Positions 1-8,610 of a stretch of DNA of 64,000 nt are shown here, one piece after another. A model generated the notes under the pieces. That model did no database searches. It was not told where the DNA came from and worked only from the letters and a program-made list of their open reading frames with translations. Within the stretch, counting starts at the first letter, position 1. Each line of letters begins with the position of its first letter. This DNA is from Akkermansiaceae bacterium (lineage in GTDB: Bacteria; Verrucomicrobiota; Verrucomicrobiia; Verrucomicrobiales; DEV007): the NCBI GenBank assembly GCA_024233085.1, contig JACKQC010000006.1, forward strand, positions 1-64,000, in the 5' to 3' direction. A program made the translations under genes and the position numbers.

Positions 1-180
1 GGGAGCGGCAAAGTGTCGTAACCTTCCCAAATCCGGTTTGCCCGCCACGGCTTGAATCGTCGCATGAACGGCGAGCAGGTAACGCTCGGCGACATCCTCA
101 TCCGCATTCTCCAAGTACCAGCGATACTGGAGGGTCAAATCCTCCTCCGCGCGGGCGGAGATGAAAATCTCCAGGCTCAT
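1..180 (-). CDS. ParE/RelE-family toxin of a type II toxin-antitoxin pair (3' end cut by window edge)
   Basis: The minus-strand frame opens with ATG at 180 and runs off the left edge of the window, giving 60 residues. The start MSLEIFISARAEEDL, followed by the aromatic-rich helix LQYRWYLENADEDVAERYL and the segment IQAVAGKPDLGRLR, is typical of ParE/RelE plasmid-stabilisation toxins (roughly 95 residues when complete). Family members are small RNases or gyrase poisons; which applies cannot be told here. The start is fixed by an ATGA overlap with the upstream antitoxin gene: the antitoxin stop (177-179) and the toxin ATG (178-180) share bases, so the two are translationally coupled. Family call is firm; completeness and activity are unknown. 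Confidence 0.85.
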   Translation of the reverse strand, partial: MSLEIFISARAEEDLTLQYRWYLENADEDVAERYLLAVHATIQAVAGKPDLGRLRHFAAP

Positions 181-413
181 GCCGAATCCCGTGCGTTTTG
201 ACGGACACGGGCGAACACGGAGGCGTCATAAGGACCGTGGAGGGATCGAATTCCCTCGAGCAAGGCGGCTTCCAGAGCCGGTGATTCGTCAAATTCCTGA
301 TGTTCAAGAACGCGCAGGGCTTCGCGAATGACATCCCCCTCGTCCGCATAGCGACCGGTTCGGATCAGCCTTTCGACCAGATCTCCAAGCGCGGGAGGAA
401 GGGCAATCGTCAT
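177..413 (-). CDS. ParD-like ribbon-helix-helix antitoxin
   Basis: This 78-residue protein starts MTIALPPALGDLVERLIRTG and continues RYADEGDVIREALRVLEHQE, the N-terminal ribbon-helix-helix signature of ParD/CopG antitoxins: a short beta strand that contacts operator DNA, then 'sxsevIREALRllE'. The C-terminal half (about residues 40-78) would wrap the toxin. It precedes the ParE-like toxin with a 4-bp stop/start overlap, the usual antitoxin-first order, and the complex would be expected to repress its own promoter in the 414-683 gap. No clear operator palindrome was recognised there. Confidence in the family is high. Confidence 0.85.
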   Translation of the reverse strand: MTIALPPALGDLVERLIRTGRYADEGDVIREALRVLEHQEFDESPALEAALLEGIRSLHGPYDASVFARVRQNARDSA

Positions 414-683
414 GAGGGAAATCTACGAAACGTGGCGGCCTTGTCGAGCCGGAGATTTAGCCGGTTCCTTTGGCGTCTTCGGCACGAGAATCGACTCCGA
501 GTCGGAAGATTCCCGCCAGATCGAAGGCCAAGATCGATCCTCCCGAAAGACGTGCCCTTGAAAGCTTGCAAGGGCATCGCGAAGAGGCGAAAAAAGGCCC
601 CGTCGAACCGGTCGCGTGCCGGTTCGATCCGAAACGAAACGCCTTTCAGACAGACGACTTTGAGTCCCGCCGGAATTCAATGG
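414..683. promoter_or_regulatory. Divergent intergenic region between ParDE and the RND efflux operon
   Basis: This 270-bp gap separates two divergently transcribed units, so it should hold both promoters. I see no confident -35/-10 pair, operator palindrome or riboswitch. The plus-strand frame of the following outer-membrane gene stays open back to 300, but the residues it would encode are Arg/Lys-rich with no signal peptide, so the gap is treated as non-coding. Confidence 0.4.
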
Positions 684-2087
684 ATGCGGAGCCTGTTCGC
701 GGTCGTGGCGGCCCTCGGGCTGTCGTCGATCGGGACGGGGTGCGTCGTGCATTCCGTGGATCCGAATCCCCAACCCGCCATCGGTGGCCAGGAGGAAACC
801 CGGAGTTACCGGAATGACCCGGACGCCACCGAATCGAATGCGAATCACCGCCCACGGGCGGTCTCCGGTCGCTGGTGGGAAAGCTTTCGCGATCACGATC
901 TCGATTCCCTCGTGTCGCAGGCCCTGGCCGACAACCCCGACCTGCGGGCCACGGGACGGAGAATCGATCAAGCCAATGCCTCGCTAATTCGGGCCGGCGC
1001 GACGCTCTTCCCTCAGATCGACGGAGGAGGCGATCTTTCCCGTCGCTGGAACCGAGAGGGTCGGACCGATGATGAAGCCTCGCTTGGGCTGTCGCTGGAT
1101 TGGGAACTCGATGCCTGGGGCCGCATCCGATCCGGCCGATCCGCCCGGGCCGAGGAAGTGGAGGCCGCCAAGGAGGACTGGCAGGCCGCTCGGTTGCTCC
1201 TGACGGGCGCGGTGGCCGAAACGTGGTTCGAATTGATCGAACAGCGCGGTCAGCTCCGCCTCGCCCAGGAACAGATCGAAGTGAACCAGACCCTGCTCGA
1301 TCTGACGCGACTGCGTTTTGGACAGGGACAAAGTTCGGTCGTCGATGTGCTGCAGCAACAGGAGCAGCTCGAATCTACCCAGGCGCTTGTGCCGGATATC
1401 GAGGCCCGCATCGAGGAACTGGAACTCGCCCTCGAAACACTCACAGGTCGCCTCCCCGGCACTCGACACCTGCCGGAGAGAAATGACGAGCCCGCGGAAC
1501 CACCCGCCCGGCCGAAAGCGGGTTACCCCGCCGATCTGCTGGCCGAGCGTCCCGATCTGCGTGCGCAGCGGGCCCGCATCGTAGCGCTCGATCACGAGGT
1601 CGGCGAAGCCGTGGCGGACTGCCTGCCGCGTTTCTCCATCGGCAGTTCCCTCGCTCTCGCGGGCACACCGAGCCTCGATCACCTCATCGGGGATGCGATC
1701 GCCGGAGCCGTGGGACCCGTCTTTGACGCGGGCAGCCGGAAGTCCGAAGTGACCCGAAGGCGTTCCCGGGTTCAGGAAGAGGTCGATCGTTATACTTTCG
1801 CCTACCTGAACGCGGTCAGGGATGTCGAAACATCACTCCAGCGGGAGACAAAACTGGCCGAACGCGTCCGCCGCCAGGAAGCGCAACTAAACACCGCGCG
1901 CAAGTTACTCGCCGAATCCCGCAACCGATATAGCCTGGGAGCAACGGACTACCTTCCCGTGCTCGACGCGGTGGCGAAGGTACAGGGCCTCGAGCGCGAC
2001 CTCCTCACGAGCCGGCGCGAACGCCTCAGCGCCCGGGTCGCCCTGCATCGCGCCCTTGGAGGCCCGATGCCTGAGATGCCAAGGTGA
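684..2087 (+). CDS. RND efflux outer-membrane lipoprotein, TolC/NodT family
   Basis: Outer-membrane channel of a tripartite efflux pump, 467 residues, close to the usual size of OprM/CusC-like proteins. The chosen ATG at 684 gives a clean lipoprotein signal, MRSLFAVVAALGLSSIGTGC, with Cys20 as the likely lipid-anchored residue; the longer frame back to 300 has a charged, non-secretory N-terminus. After the anchor come 'RWWESFRDHDLDSLVSQALADNPDL', the standard start of the first OEP repeat, and 'YPADLLAERPDLRAQRARI' at the start of the second repeat, both hallmarks of the NodT subfamily. The gene is followed 16 bp later by the adaptor and then the pump, so all three probably form one operon exporting drugs or other hydrophobic compounds. 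Confidence 0.93.
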   Translation: MRSLFAVVAALGLSSIGTGCVVHSVDPNPQPAIGGQEETRSYRNDPDATESNANHRPRAVSGRWWESFRDHDLDSLVSQALADNPDLRATGRRIDQANASLIRAGATLFPQIDGGGDLSRRWNREGRTDDEASLGLSLDWELDAWGRIRSGRSARAEEVEAAKEDWQAARLLLTGAVAETWFELIEQRGQLRLAQEQIEVNQTLLDLTRLRFGQGQSSVVDVLQQQEQLESTQALVPDIEARIEELELALETLTGRLPGTRHLPERNDEPAEPPARPKAGYPADLLAERPDLRAQRARIVALDHEVGEAVADCLPRFSIGSSLALAGTPSLDHLIGDAIAGAVGPVFDAGSRKSEVTRRRSRVQEEVDRYTFAYLNAVRDVETSLQRETKLAERVRRQEAQLNTARKLLAESRNRYSLGATDYLPVLDAVAKVQGLERDLLTSRRERLSARVALHRALGGPMPEMPR

Positions 2088-2103
2088 TCCCCTTTGAGAA
2101 CCG

Positions 2104-3321
2104 ATGAAAAGAGCCCGCGCCGCCTTCCAATTTCTCGCCTCCCTGCTCGTGCTCGGCGGCGCCGGTTCGGTCGCGTGGCTCCTGCTGAAAACGGCCCCCA
2201 CCACGGAACCGGAAGACACTCGCCAGGCGGTGAAAATCGTGCGGGTGATCGATCTGAAACCCACCGACGAGCGCATTGTGGTCTCGGCGTGGGGTTCGGT
2301 CATCCCGGCGCGGGAGGTGACGATGGAACCGCAGGTCAGCGGACGAGTGATCGCCCAACACGAATCGTTGATTCCCGGCGGCCGCCTTTCCGCTGGCGAG
2401 GAACTGGTCAGGATTGACCCGGCCGACTACGAAATGGCCCTGATCGAGCGCAAGGCCGAGTTGGAAGAGGCGCACTATGAATCCGAAGTCGAACGGGGGC
2501 GGCAACTCATCGCGAAGCGCGAGTGGGAACAGCTCAAGGCCGACCTACCCGAGGCCGAGGCAAATCCCTCGCTGGCGCTCCGCGAACCGCACCTGCGTCG
2601 CACCGAAGCCATGGTCGCCAAGGCCAAAAACGCGATCGAGCGCGCCGAATTGGACTTAAAGCGAACCTCCGTGGTGGCGCCATTCAACAGCATGGTGGTC
2701 GAGGAATCGGTCGAGATCGGGCAACTCCTCGAACCCGGCGGCGAGATTTGCCGTCTCGTCGGAACGGACGCCTTCTGGGTCCGGGCTACCTTGCCCGTGG
2801 CGGACCTGAATCGCATTCAATTACCCCAGGAAGATAAGCCGGGATCCAGCGCGGAAATCCACCTCGATACCGGCAACGGCAAGGTCGAGCCGTGGAGTGG
2901 CCGGGTGATTCGGCTGCTGAGTGATTTGGAACCCACCGGCCGCATGGCACGGGTGCTGATCGAAATCACCGATCCACTCGGGCTCGAAGAAGGCGACGGC
3001 CCGCAACGCCACACACCCCTGCTGCTCGGCAGCTACGTTCGGGTGGATATCGAAGCCGGCAGGCTGGAAAAAATCCTCTCCATCCCCCGCTCCGCCCTCC
3101 GCGAGGGCAATCGCCTCTGGCTGGTCGGGCCCGACAACCGGCTTCGCATCGCCGAACCCGAGATTCTCTGGACCCGCACCGAGACAGTTCTGGTGCCGGA
3201 AGTTCGCCAACCGGGAGAACGCCTCATCGTGAGCGAGCTGAAGTCGGCGCCTCCGGGGCTGCTCGTCGATCCTCAGCCGCTCGACGGACCCGGCGAGGCC
3301 CCAACTGCGCCAGCCAAATGA
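2104..3321 (+). CDS. RND efflux periplasmic adaptor subunit (HlyD/AcrA family)
   Basis: This 405-residue membrane-fusion protein bridges the inner-membrane pump and the outer-membrane channel. An N-terminal membrane anchor covers about residues 8-27. The lipoyl half-motifs are visible at 'VTMEPQVSGRVIAQHESLIPGG' and 'LDLKRTSVVAPFNSMVVEESVEIGQLL', with the alpha-helical hairpin between them (about 115-195), followed by the beta-barrel segment 'FWVRATLPVADLNRI' and a C-terminal membrane-proximal domain. The stop codon overlaps the ATG of the pump gene by 4 bp (ATGA, 3318-3321), showing tight coupling. Substrate cannot be read from the adaptor. Confidence 0.93.
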   Translation: MKRARAAFQFLASLLVLGGAGSVAWLLLKTAPTTEPEDTRQAVKIVRVIDLKPTDERIVVSAWGSVIPAREVTMEPQVSGRVIAQHESLIPGGRLSAGEELVRIDPADYEMALIERKAELEEAHYESEVERGRQLIAKREWEQLKADLPEAEANPSLALREPHLRRTEAMVAKAKNAIERAELDLKRTSVVAPFNSMVVEESVEIGQLLEPGGEICRLVGTDAFWVRATLPVADLNRIQLPQEDKPGSSAEIHLDTGNGKVEPWSGRVIRLLSDLEPTGRMARVLIEITDPLGLEEGDGPQRHTPLLLGSYVRVDIEAGRLEKILSIPRSALREGNRLWLVGPDNRLRIAEPEILWTRTETVLVPEVRQPGERLIVSELKSAPPGLLVDPQPLDGPGEAPTAPAK

Positions 3322-6300
3322 AGGAAGGCGGCGCCAGCGGCATCATCGCCTGGTTCGCGCGGAACGACGTCGCCGCGAACCTCCTCATGATCGTGATCGT
3401 CGTGTCCGGATTGCTGGTCGCCCGGAGCATCAAGCAGGAGGTCTATCCGCTCTATGAACTGAACACCGTCGAGGTCGACATGGCCTACCGCGGGGCGAGT
3501 CCGGAAGAGGTGGAACGCTCGGTCATCCTCCCCATTGAGGCCGAGCTTCGTGGGATGGAACTTGTCCGTCGCCTTGTCTCGGTGGCGCGCGAGGGCAGGG
3601 CCTCCGTGGAGGTCGAGGTGATCTCCGGCTTCGACCGCAACCGAGCTCTTCAGGAGGTGACCGCGGCCGTGCAGCGCGTCAGCCTGTTTCCCGACGAAGT
3701 CGAGCCGCCCGTCATCACGCTGGGCGCCGGACGCCGACGCGAGGTGATGCGCATCGCGGTATTCGGCGACGTGGACGAGCAGACTTTGGTCAGTTACGCG
3801 CGCCAACTGGAGGACGGCCTGCTGGCCGAACCGGGCATCGCCCTGGTGGATGTCCGCGGTGCCCGGCGTCCTGAGATCCTCGTCGAGGTGCCACAGGAAC
3901 GGCTGCGCGCCCTCAATCTCACCCTCGGAGACATCGCCAATGCCATCGACAACGCGGCCCGCGACGTGCCGGCCGGCACCCTGCGCACTCCCGGAGGAGA
4001 CATCCTGCTGAAAACCACCGAACGGCGCGACGTCGCGAGTGAATTCGCCACCTTGCCCATCCTCAGCACCACTGAGGGCGCCCGGGTCCGTCTCTCCGAC
4101 ATCGCCACGATCGTCGATGGCTTCGAGGAACGGGAAAACGAAAGTTACTTCAATGGTCAGCGTGCCGTGTCGCTGGCGGTGTATTCCTCCGAAACCCAGG
4201 CCCCGCTCGAAGTCGCCGCTGCGGTGCGTCGTTTCATCGACAAGCAACGCCCCAATTTGCCCCCGTCGGTTCACATCACCCTCTCCCGCGACCGGTCCAT
4301 CGACTACAAGGAGCGCGTCACCCTGCTGCTGGAAAACGGGGCCGCCGGCCTGCTGCTCGTCATCGTGGCGCTCGGTCTCTTTCTCGAACTGCGCGTCGCC
4401 TTCTGGACGGCGGTCGGCATTCCCGTGTCCATCATCGGGTCTCTCGTCCTGATGCCGCTGATGGATGCGAGCATCAACATGATTTCCCTCTTCGGGTTCA
4501 TCATCACGCTTGGCATTGTGGTCGACGATGCCGTCGTGGTCGGGGAAGACATTTTTCACAAGATGTCCCAGGGCATGTCGCGCCGACAGGCCGCCGTGGA
4601 CGGGGCGCTGCAGATGGCCATGCCGGTCATCTTCGCCGTGTCGACGAACATCATCGCCTTTCTCCCCCTGCTGTTCGTTCCCGGCGAGATCGGCCAGTTT
4701 TTCGAGATTCTCCCCTCCGTGGTCATCGCCGTGTTCACGGTGTCGCTAGTGGAGTGCCTCTTCATCCTACCCTCACACCTCGCCTTCAGCCGAAAGAAGG
4801 AACACGGCCGCTCCTGGTTCGCCCGCTTCGACCGCCTGCAAACGCGCTTTCGCGAGTGGCTCGACGTGGCGATGGAAAGAGCCTACCGTCCCTTCCTCGA
4901 CCTCGCGGTGCGGCATCGCTACCTCACTCTCAGCGCCTTTCTCGCCGGTCTGATCGTCGTCGGCGCCTGGATCGCCAGCGGGAGGATCGATTTCATTTTT
5001 CGGCCGGCCATTGAAACCGATTTCATCCAGGCCGAGATCGAGTTGCCCTCCGGCACCCCGGTCGATCGCACCCGCGAGGTGGTGTTTGAGATCGAGGCCG
5101 CCGCCCGCCGCGCGCTCAAGAAAACCGGCGAAAAGGACATTCTCGTCGGGTACCTCGCCGAGGTCGCCGAGAGCGGCAGCAATACCGGCGAGGTCAGCGT
5201 CATGCTGGTGCCCCAAAGCGAACGGAACATCACCGGCGAGCAGTTCGTCGGCCTCTGGCGGTCCGAGATCGGGACGATCCCCGATCTGGAGTCGCTGTTT
5301 TTCGACTGGATCTACGGCCCCGGCGGCGAGGCGGAGATCGACATCCAACTCGCTCATCCAGAGGTCGAGACCCTGCGTCATGCCGCAGACGAAGTCGCCG
5401 CCGCCGTCGCCCGCTACCCCGGCGTCGCCGACATCCGCAAAAGTTTCGGCCGCGAGATGCCGCAGCTTTCCTTCGAAATCAAACCCGAGGGCCGAAGCCT
5501 CGGGATCACTGCCAACGATCTCGGCCGACAGATCCGCGACGCCTTTTACGGCGCCGAAGCTCTGCGCCAACCCCGCGACCGCCAGGAACTGCGGGTCATG
5601 GTGCGCCTGCCCGAGGCGGATCGACGATCGATGAGCGGACTCGAGCAGCTCCTCATTCGCAGCCCCGAGGGCGGCGAGATCCCGATCTCGCAGGCGGCCA
5701 CGATCACCGAAGCCAATGCGCCCGTGCGCATCGAGCGCGTCGACGGCGGCCGGGTGGTGAATGTGACGGCCAACGTCATCGCGGGAGTCACCACGGGAAG
5801 CCGGGTCCTCAGCGCCTTTTCAGCGAAGGAGCTACCTGACATCTTGAGACGTTACCCCGGCCTGCGCTACTCCTTCGAAGGCGAACAACGCGAGGAACGG
5901 GAAGCCATGGGAGAGCTGCTCTGGGGATTGGTCGCGTCGTTGGCCGCCATCTACGTGATCATCGCGGCCCTGCTGAGGAGTTACACCCAGGCGCTCATCG
6001 TCCTTTTGACCATCCCCTGGAGTCTGGCCGGGGCCGTCGTCGGTCACATCTGGCTCGGTTTCAACCTGAGCATCTTCAGCGTGTTCGGGATGATCGCCCT
6101 GTGCGGCATGGTCGTGAACGGCGCCTTTGTCCTTGCCGTGACCCGCAATCGCTATCTCGAACGCGGCGACGAGCCCGCCGGCATCACCCGTGAGGCGGCG
6201 CTGCGGCGCTTCCGCCCCATCCTGCTCACCGCGATCACCACTTTCCTCGGCCTTGGCCCCATGATCTTCGAGACGTCGACCCAGGCGCTGTTCCTCGTTC

Positions 6301-6449
6301 CCATGGCGATTTCACTCGGGATCGGAACCCTTGTTTCGGTGGTCGTGATCCTGCTCCTGATTCCGGCCACATTTGGGATCGTGGAAGACTTCTCGCCACC
6401 CAAAGCTTCGCCGCACGGTTCGGCCAACGGGGGCAACGCCGCAGCGTGA
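3318..6449 (+). CDS. RND efflux transporter, inner-membrane permease (AcrB/MexB superfamily)
   Basis: At 1,043 residues this is the proton-driven pump of the operon. It has the expected two-fold layout: TM1 near residues 10-35, a large periplasmic loop, the TM2-6 cluster (about 340-480), TM7 near 540, a second periplasmic loop and TM8-12 (about 860-1,010). TM4 carries the adjacent acidic pair in 'GIVVDDAVVVGEDIF' (Asp403-Asp404), the proton-relay residues of the HAE subfamily, which argues for organic substrates rather than metal ions. The N-terminal loop motif 'YRGASPEEVERSVILPIE' is also typical. Its stop codon abuts, with no gap, the stop of the convergent gene on the other strand. Confidence 0.94.
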   Translation: MKEGGASGIIAWFARNDVAANLLMIVIVVSGLLVARSIKQEVYPLYELNTVEVDMAYRGASPEEVERSVILPIEAELRGMELVRRLVSVAREGRASVEVEVISGFDRNRALQEVTAAVQRVSLFPDEVEPPVITLGAGRRREVMRIAVFGDVDEQTLVSYARQLEDGLLAEPGIALVDVRGARRPEILVEVPQERLRALNLTLGDIANAIDNAARDVPAGTLRTPGGDILLKTTERRDVASEFATLPILSTTEGARVRLSDIATIVDGFEERENESYFNGQRAVSLAVYSSETQAPLEVAAAVRRFIDKQRPNLPPSVHITLSRDRSIDYKERVTLLLENGAAGLLLVIVALGLFLELRVAFWTAVGIPVSIIGSLVLMPLMDASINMISLFGFIITLGIVVDDAVVVGEDIFHKMSQGMSRRQAAVDGALQMAMPVIFAVSTNIIAFLPLLFVPGEIGQFFEILPSVVIAVFTVSLVECLFILPSHLAFSRKKEHGRSWFARFDRLQTRFREWLDVAMERAYRPFLDLAVRHRYLTLSAFLAGLIVVGAWIASGRIDFIFRPAIETDFIQAEIELPSGTPVDRTREVVFEIEAAARRALKKTGEKDILVGYLAEVAESGSNTGEVSVMLVPQSERNITGEQFVGLWRSEIGTIPDLESLFFDWIYGPGGEAEIDIQLAHPEVETLRHAADEVAAAVARYPGVADIRKSFGREMPQLSFEIKPEGRSLGITANDLGRQIRDAFYGAEALRQPRDRQELRVMVRLPEADRRSMSGLEQLLIRSPEGGEIPISQAATITEANAPVRIERVDGGRVVNVTANVIAGVTTGSRVLSAFSAKELPDILRRYPGLRYSFEGEQREEREAMGELLWGLVASLAAIYVIIAALLRSYTQALIVLLTIPWSLAGAVVGHIWLGFNLSIFSVFGMIALCGMVVNGAFVLAVTRNRYLERGDEPAGITREAALRRFRPILLTAITTFLGLGPMIFETSTQALFLVPMAISLGIGTLVSVVVILLLIPATFGIVEDFSPPKASPHGSANGGNAAA

Positions 6450-6452
6450 TCA
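6447..6452. other. Zero-gap convergent stop codons in the palindrome TGATCA
   Basis: The pump gene ends with TGA at 6447-6449 on the plus strand. The sialidase-like gene ends with TGA on the minus strand at 6452-6450. Together they form TGATCA, so two convergent genes meet with no intervening base and no room for a separate terminator. Confidence 0.9.
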
Positions 6453-7595
6453 ATCCGGCCGAACCAATCCAAAGGCCCCATCCCGGAGTCCCTGGGCGCC
6501 TCCCCCGATCTCATCGGGCGTGTAACGGTGAATCTCCGCCCAGCTTTTACCGCCATCCGTGCTGCGCAGAATATTGAAGCGCTGCGGGTGAATGCTGACG
6601 AGCGTTCCCTTGTCGCTGGCGATGACTTGGCCGAGCGGCACGGCATCCGGAAGATCGCGCCAGACCTTCCCATCGGTACTGGCACGGCTGGGTTTTCCAC
6701 ACAGCCAGAATTCACCACCGACCACACTGAGAATCGCCCGCTTGGCTCCGGTCGGAAACGGGCCGCTCCACGTCTCGCCGGCGTCGGCGCTGGTCCACGC
6801 GTTTTCCGCGTCCTTGTCCGTCATCAGAAGCAGCCCGCCGTTTCCGACGAGAGAACCGCGGCCGGTGGAGGCGTCGAGCCCTTTCGGCGTGAGCCAGGTC
6901 CAGGTCTTGCCGAGATCGTCGCTGGCGAACAGATGGCCAAACTTTGGCCCGACTTCTCCGCGATTGTCGCCGAGCGCGAGAAAACGCCCGCTCGCGTCGC
7001 CGCAGTAGACCGGCTCAACATGATGGGTATTCAACTTCCCGCGCGGGTCATCCTTGAACGCGCCCCACATGGTGAAACTATCGAAGGTCCGGCCCAGGTC
7101 CGGCGTCGCGCACATCGTCATGTAGCCCGAGCCGACAATCACGCCCTTCCCGGCGGCAAGCCCCCACGTTCCGGGCATGACGCGCGGATTCCCTTTCGCT
7201 TCCCGCAGTTCCGTCTCACCGCTCGTCAAATGCCGCCAATGCACGGCGTCGTCTGACGCGAGATAACTCGTCGGCGCGCCCCAGCCGACCGCCACCACGA
7301 ACACGCCGCCGCCATAGGTCACCGACTTCGTCGCCCACGCGCTGTGGTCCGCGCCGGGATAGCCAAAGAAAGGCTGCGACCACGTTTCGCCATCGTCCTT
7401 CGACACCAGGATGCGTCCGCCATGACCGACCACGACGAATGTCGGCACCTTCGGATCCGGATGGAAATCGCCGCCGAGCGGGATTTCCTCGCGCCGTTTT
7501 TCGGCCGCGACGGCTTCCGGCGAATCGGGTCCATCCGCCGCAAACGCGGAGAGACCGGCAAACAGGGTGGCGAGCAAAATTGGGATCGTTTTCAT
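6450..7595 (-). CDS. Secreted sialidase/BNR-like beta-propeller protein
   Basis: The 381-residue protein begins with a signal peptide (MKTIPILLATLFAGLSAFA, cleavage about residue 20); this start at 7595 is preferred over 14 extra upstream residues that would bury the signal. The rest is a beta-propeller with Asp-box-like repeats: 'ILVSKDDGETWSQP', 'LFASDDLGKTWTW', 'AWTSADAGETWSG' and 'ILRSTDGGKSWAE'. Asp boxes (SxDxGxTW) occur in sialidases and in non-catalytic BNR proteins. I do not see the Arg triad and Tyr/Glu pair of a true neuraminidase clearly enough to claim activity. It follows the hydrolase and the ricin-esterase gene on the same strand, with a palindromic repeat between it and the hydrolase. 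Confidence 0.75.
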   Translation of the reverse strand: MKTIPILLATLFAGLSAFAADGPDSPEAVAAEKRREEIPLGGDFHPDPKVPTFVVVGHGGRILVSKDDGETWSQPFFGYPGADHSAWATKSVTYGGGVFVVAVGWGAPTSYLASDDAVHWRHLTSGETELREAKGNPRVMPGTWGLAAGKGVIVGSGYMTMCATPDLGRTFDSFTMWGAFKDDPRGKLNTHHVEPVYCGDASGRFLALGDNRGEVGPKFGHLFASDDLGKTWTWLTPKGLDASTGRGSLVGNGGLLLMTDKDAENAWTSADAGETWSGPFPTGAKRAILSVVGGEFWLCGKPSRASTDGKVWRDLPDAVPLGQVIASDKGTLVSIHPQRFNILRSTDGGKSWAEIHRYTPDEIGGGAQGLRDGAFGLVRPD

Positions 7596-7640
7596 GGAAT
7601 TCTCGGGAGAAAGCGCGCTCTGGGCCGCCATCGTCAATTA

Positions 7641-7671
7641 AACAGGGTTGACTCGGAGACCTAACCCTATT
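7641..7671 (+). repeat. Intergenic 31-bp palindromic repeat, copy 1 (degenerate)
   Basis: Left arm AACAGGGTTGACT, spacer CGGAG, right arm ACCTAACCCTATT. This is the most degenerate of six copies of one palindrome family in the window, with two changes in the otherwise nearly invariant right arm. It overlaps the stop codon (7667-7669) of the minus-strand hydrolase and lies upstream of the next gene. Confidence 0.8.
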
Positions 7672-8590
7672 TGATCGGTTTCAGATGCTTCGCGAAAAAG
7701 GTCGCGCAATAGTCGAGGCAGATGTCGAATGAGGCCTGCCGGCCCAGAAAGGCATGGGGTGCTTGAGGAATGGCCACAAAGCCCGTTTCGATGCCGAGTT
7801 TTTCCAAATCGGCCCGCGTCTCATCGGCGTGGGTGCTGGGATCGTCCAGTTCTCCGGCCATGAAGACGAGCGGCGGATCGCTCTTGTCGAGGTGATGGCG
7901 GGGCGACGCCAGCGCGTAGGTCTCGGGAATCTCATCCAGCGGGCCACCGAGGAAAGGACGATAGTGCGGATTGTTTGGCGCGGCGGAGAGAGTGCGAATG
8001 CGCTCGGTCTCCAGATCGCTCTGTGCCCCCATCGCGACGCAGGCCTGCACGGCGCTGGATAGATCCGCATTCCCCCCTTCCCCTTCCAACTTGGAAACAC
8101 CGCCGCTGGTCGCAAGCAGCGCGGCCAGATGCCCGCCCGCCGACAAGCCGGTGACGGCGATGTGCGCGGGATCGATTCCGTAGTCAGCCGCATTGGCCCG
8201 CAGCCACCGAACCGCCGCCTTGCAGTCCTGAATCGCGGCCGGGAACTTCGCCTCGCCGCTCAGCCGATAGCTGATCGTCACCGCGACAAAGCCGCGTGCC
8301 GCGAGCGCTTGGGCGAGATTCGTCATCGAGGATCGGTCACCCTGGAACCAACCCCCGCCATGAATGCAGACAATGGCCGGCAACGGCTCGCCGCGCTCTT
8401 TGGGCCGAAAGAGATCGAGTTTCAATTCCCGTTCGCCATAACTTGCGTAAGTGAGATCGGGATGCGCCTCAAGCGACGCGATCAGCGATTCCGGCAGTTT
8501 GGTTGGAGCGGGTTTCGGAGTTTCCTGGGCAAAGGACGAAGCCAAGCCGCAAAGGGCACAGAGAAAGCCGAAGATTGTGGGAGTTTTCAT
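7667..8590 (-). CDS. Secreted alpha/beta-hydrolase (BD-FAE/esterase-lipase type)
   Basis: This 307-residue exported esterase carries a signal peptide over about residues 1-21 (MKTPTIFGFLCALCGLASSFA). It then shows the oxyanion motif 'IHGGGWFQGD' (residues 76-85), the nucleophile elbow GLSAGG with Ser150, and likely Asp250 ('GELDD') and His279 ('PHAFL') completing the triad. This arrangement fits BD-FAE-like or acetyl-xylan/carbohydrate esterases, which in this phylum often accompany polysaccharide breakdown; the substrate is inference. The open frame extends upstream to 9001, but that stretch overlaps the next gene and lacks a signal peptide, so the ATG at 8590 is used. It starts 20 bp after the ricin-esterase gene on the same strand. 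Confidence 0.9.
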   Translation of the reverse strand: MKTPTIFGFLCALCGLASSFAQETPKPAPTKLPESLIASLEAHPDLTYASYGERELKLDLFRPKERGEPLPAIVCIHGGGWFQGDRSSMTNLAQALAARGFVAVTISYRLSGEAKFPAAIQDCKAAVRWLRANAADYGIDPAHIAVTGLSAGGHLAALLATSGGVSKLEGEGGNADLSSAVQACVAMGAQSDLETERIRTLSAAPNNPHYRPFLGGPLDEIPETYALASPRHHLDKSDPPLVFMAGELDDPSTHADETRADLEKLGIETGFVAIPQAPHAFLGRQASFDICLDYCATFFAKHLKPIK

Positions 8591-8610
8591 GAGGATTGAG
8601 GGATTCGGTT

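Noticed and set aside
300..683. N-terminal extension of the efflux lipoprotein gene back to 300
   Set aside because: The extra 128 residues are charged and overlap the antitoxin gene; the lipoprotein signal starts at 684.
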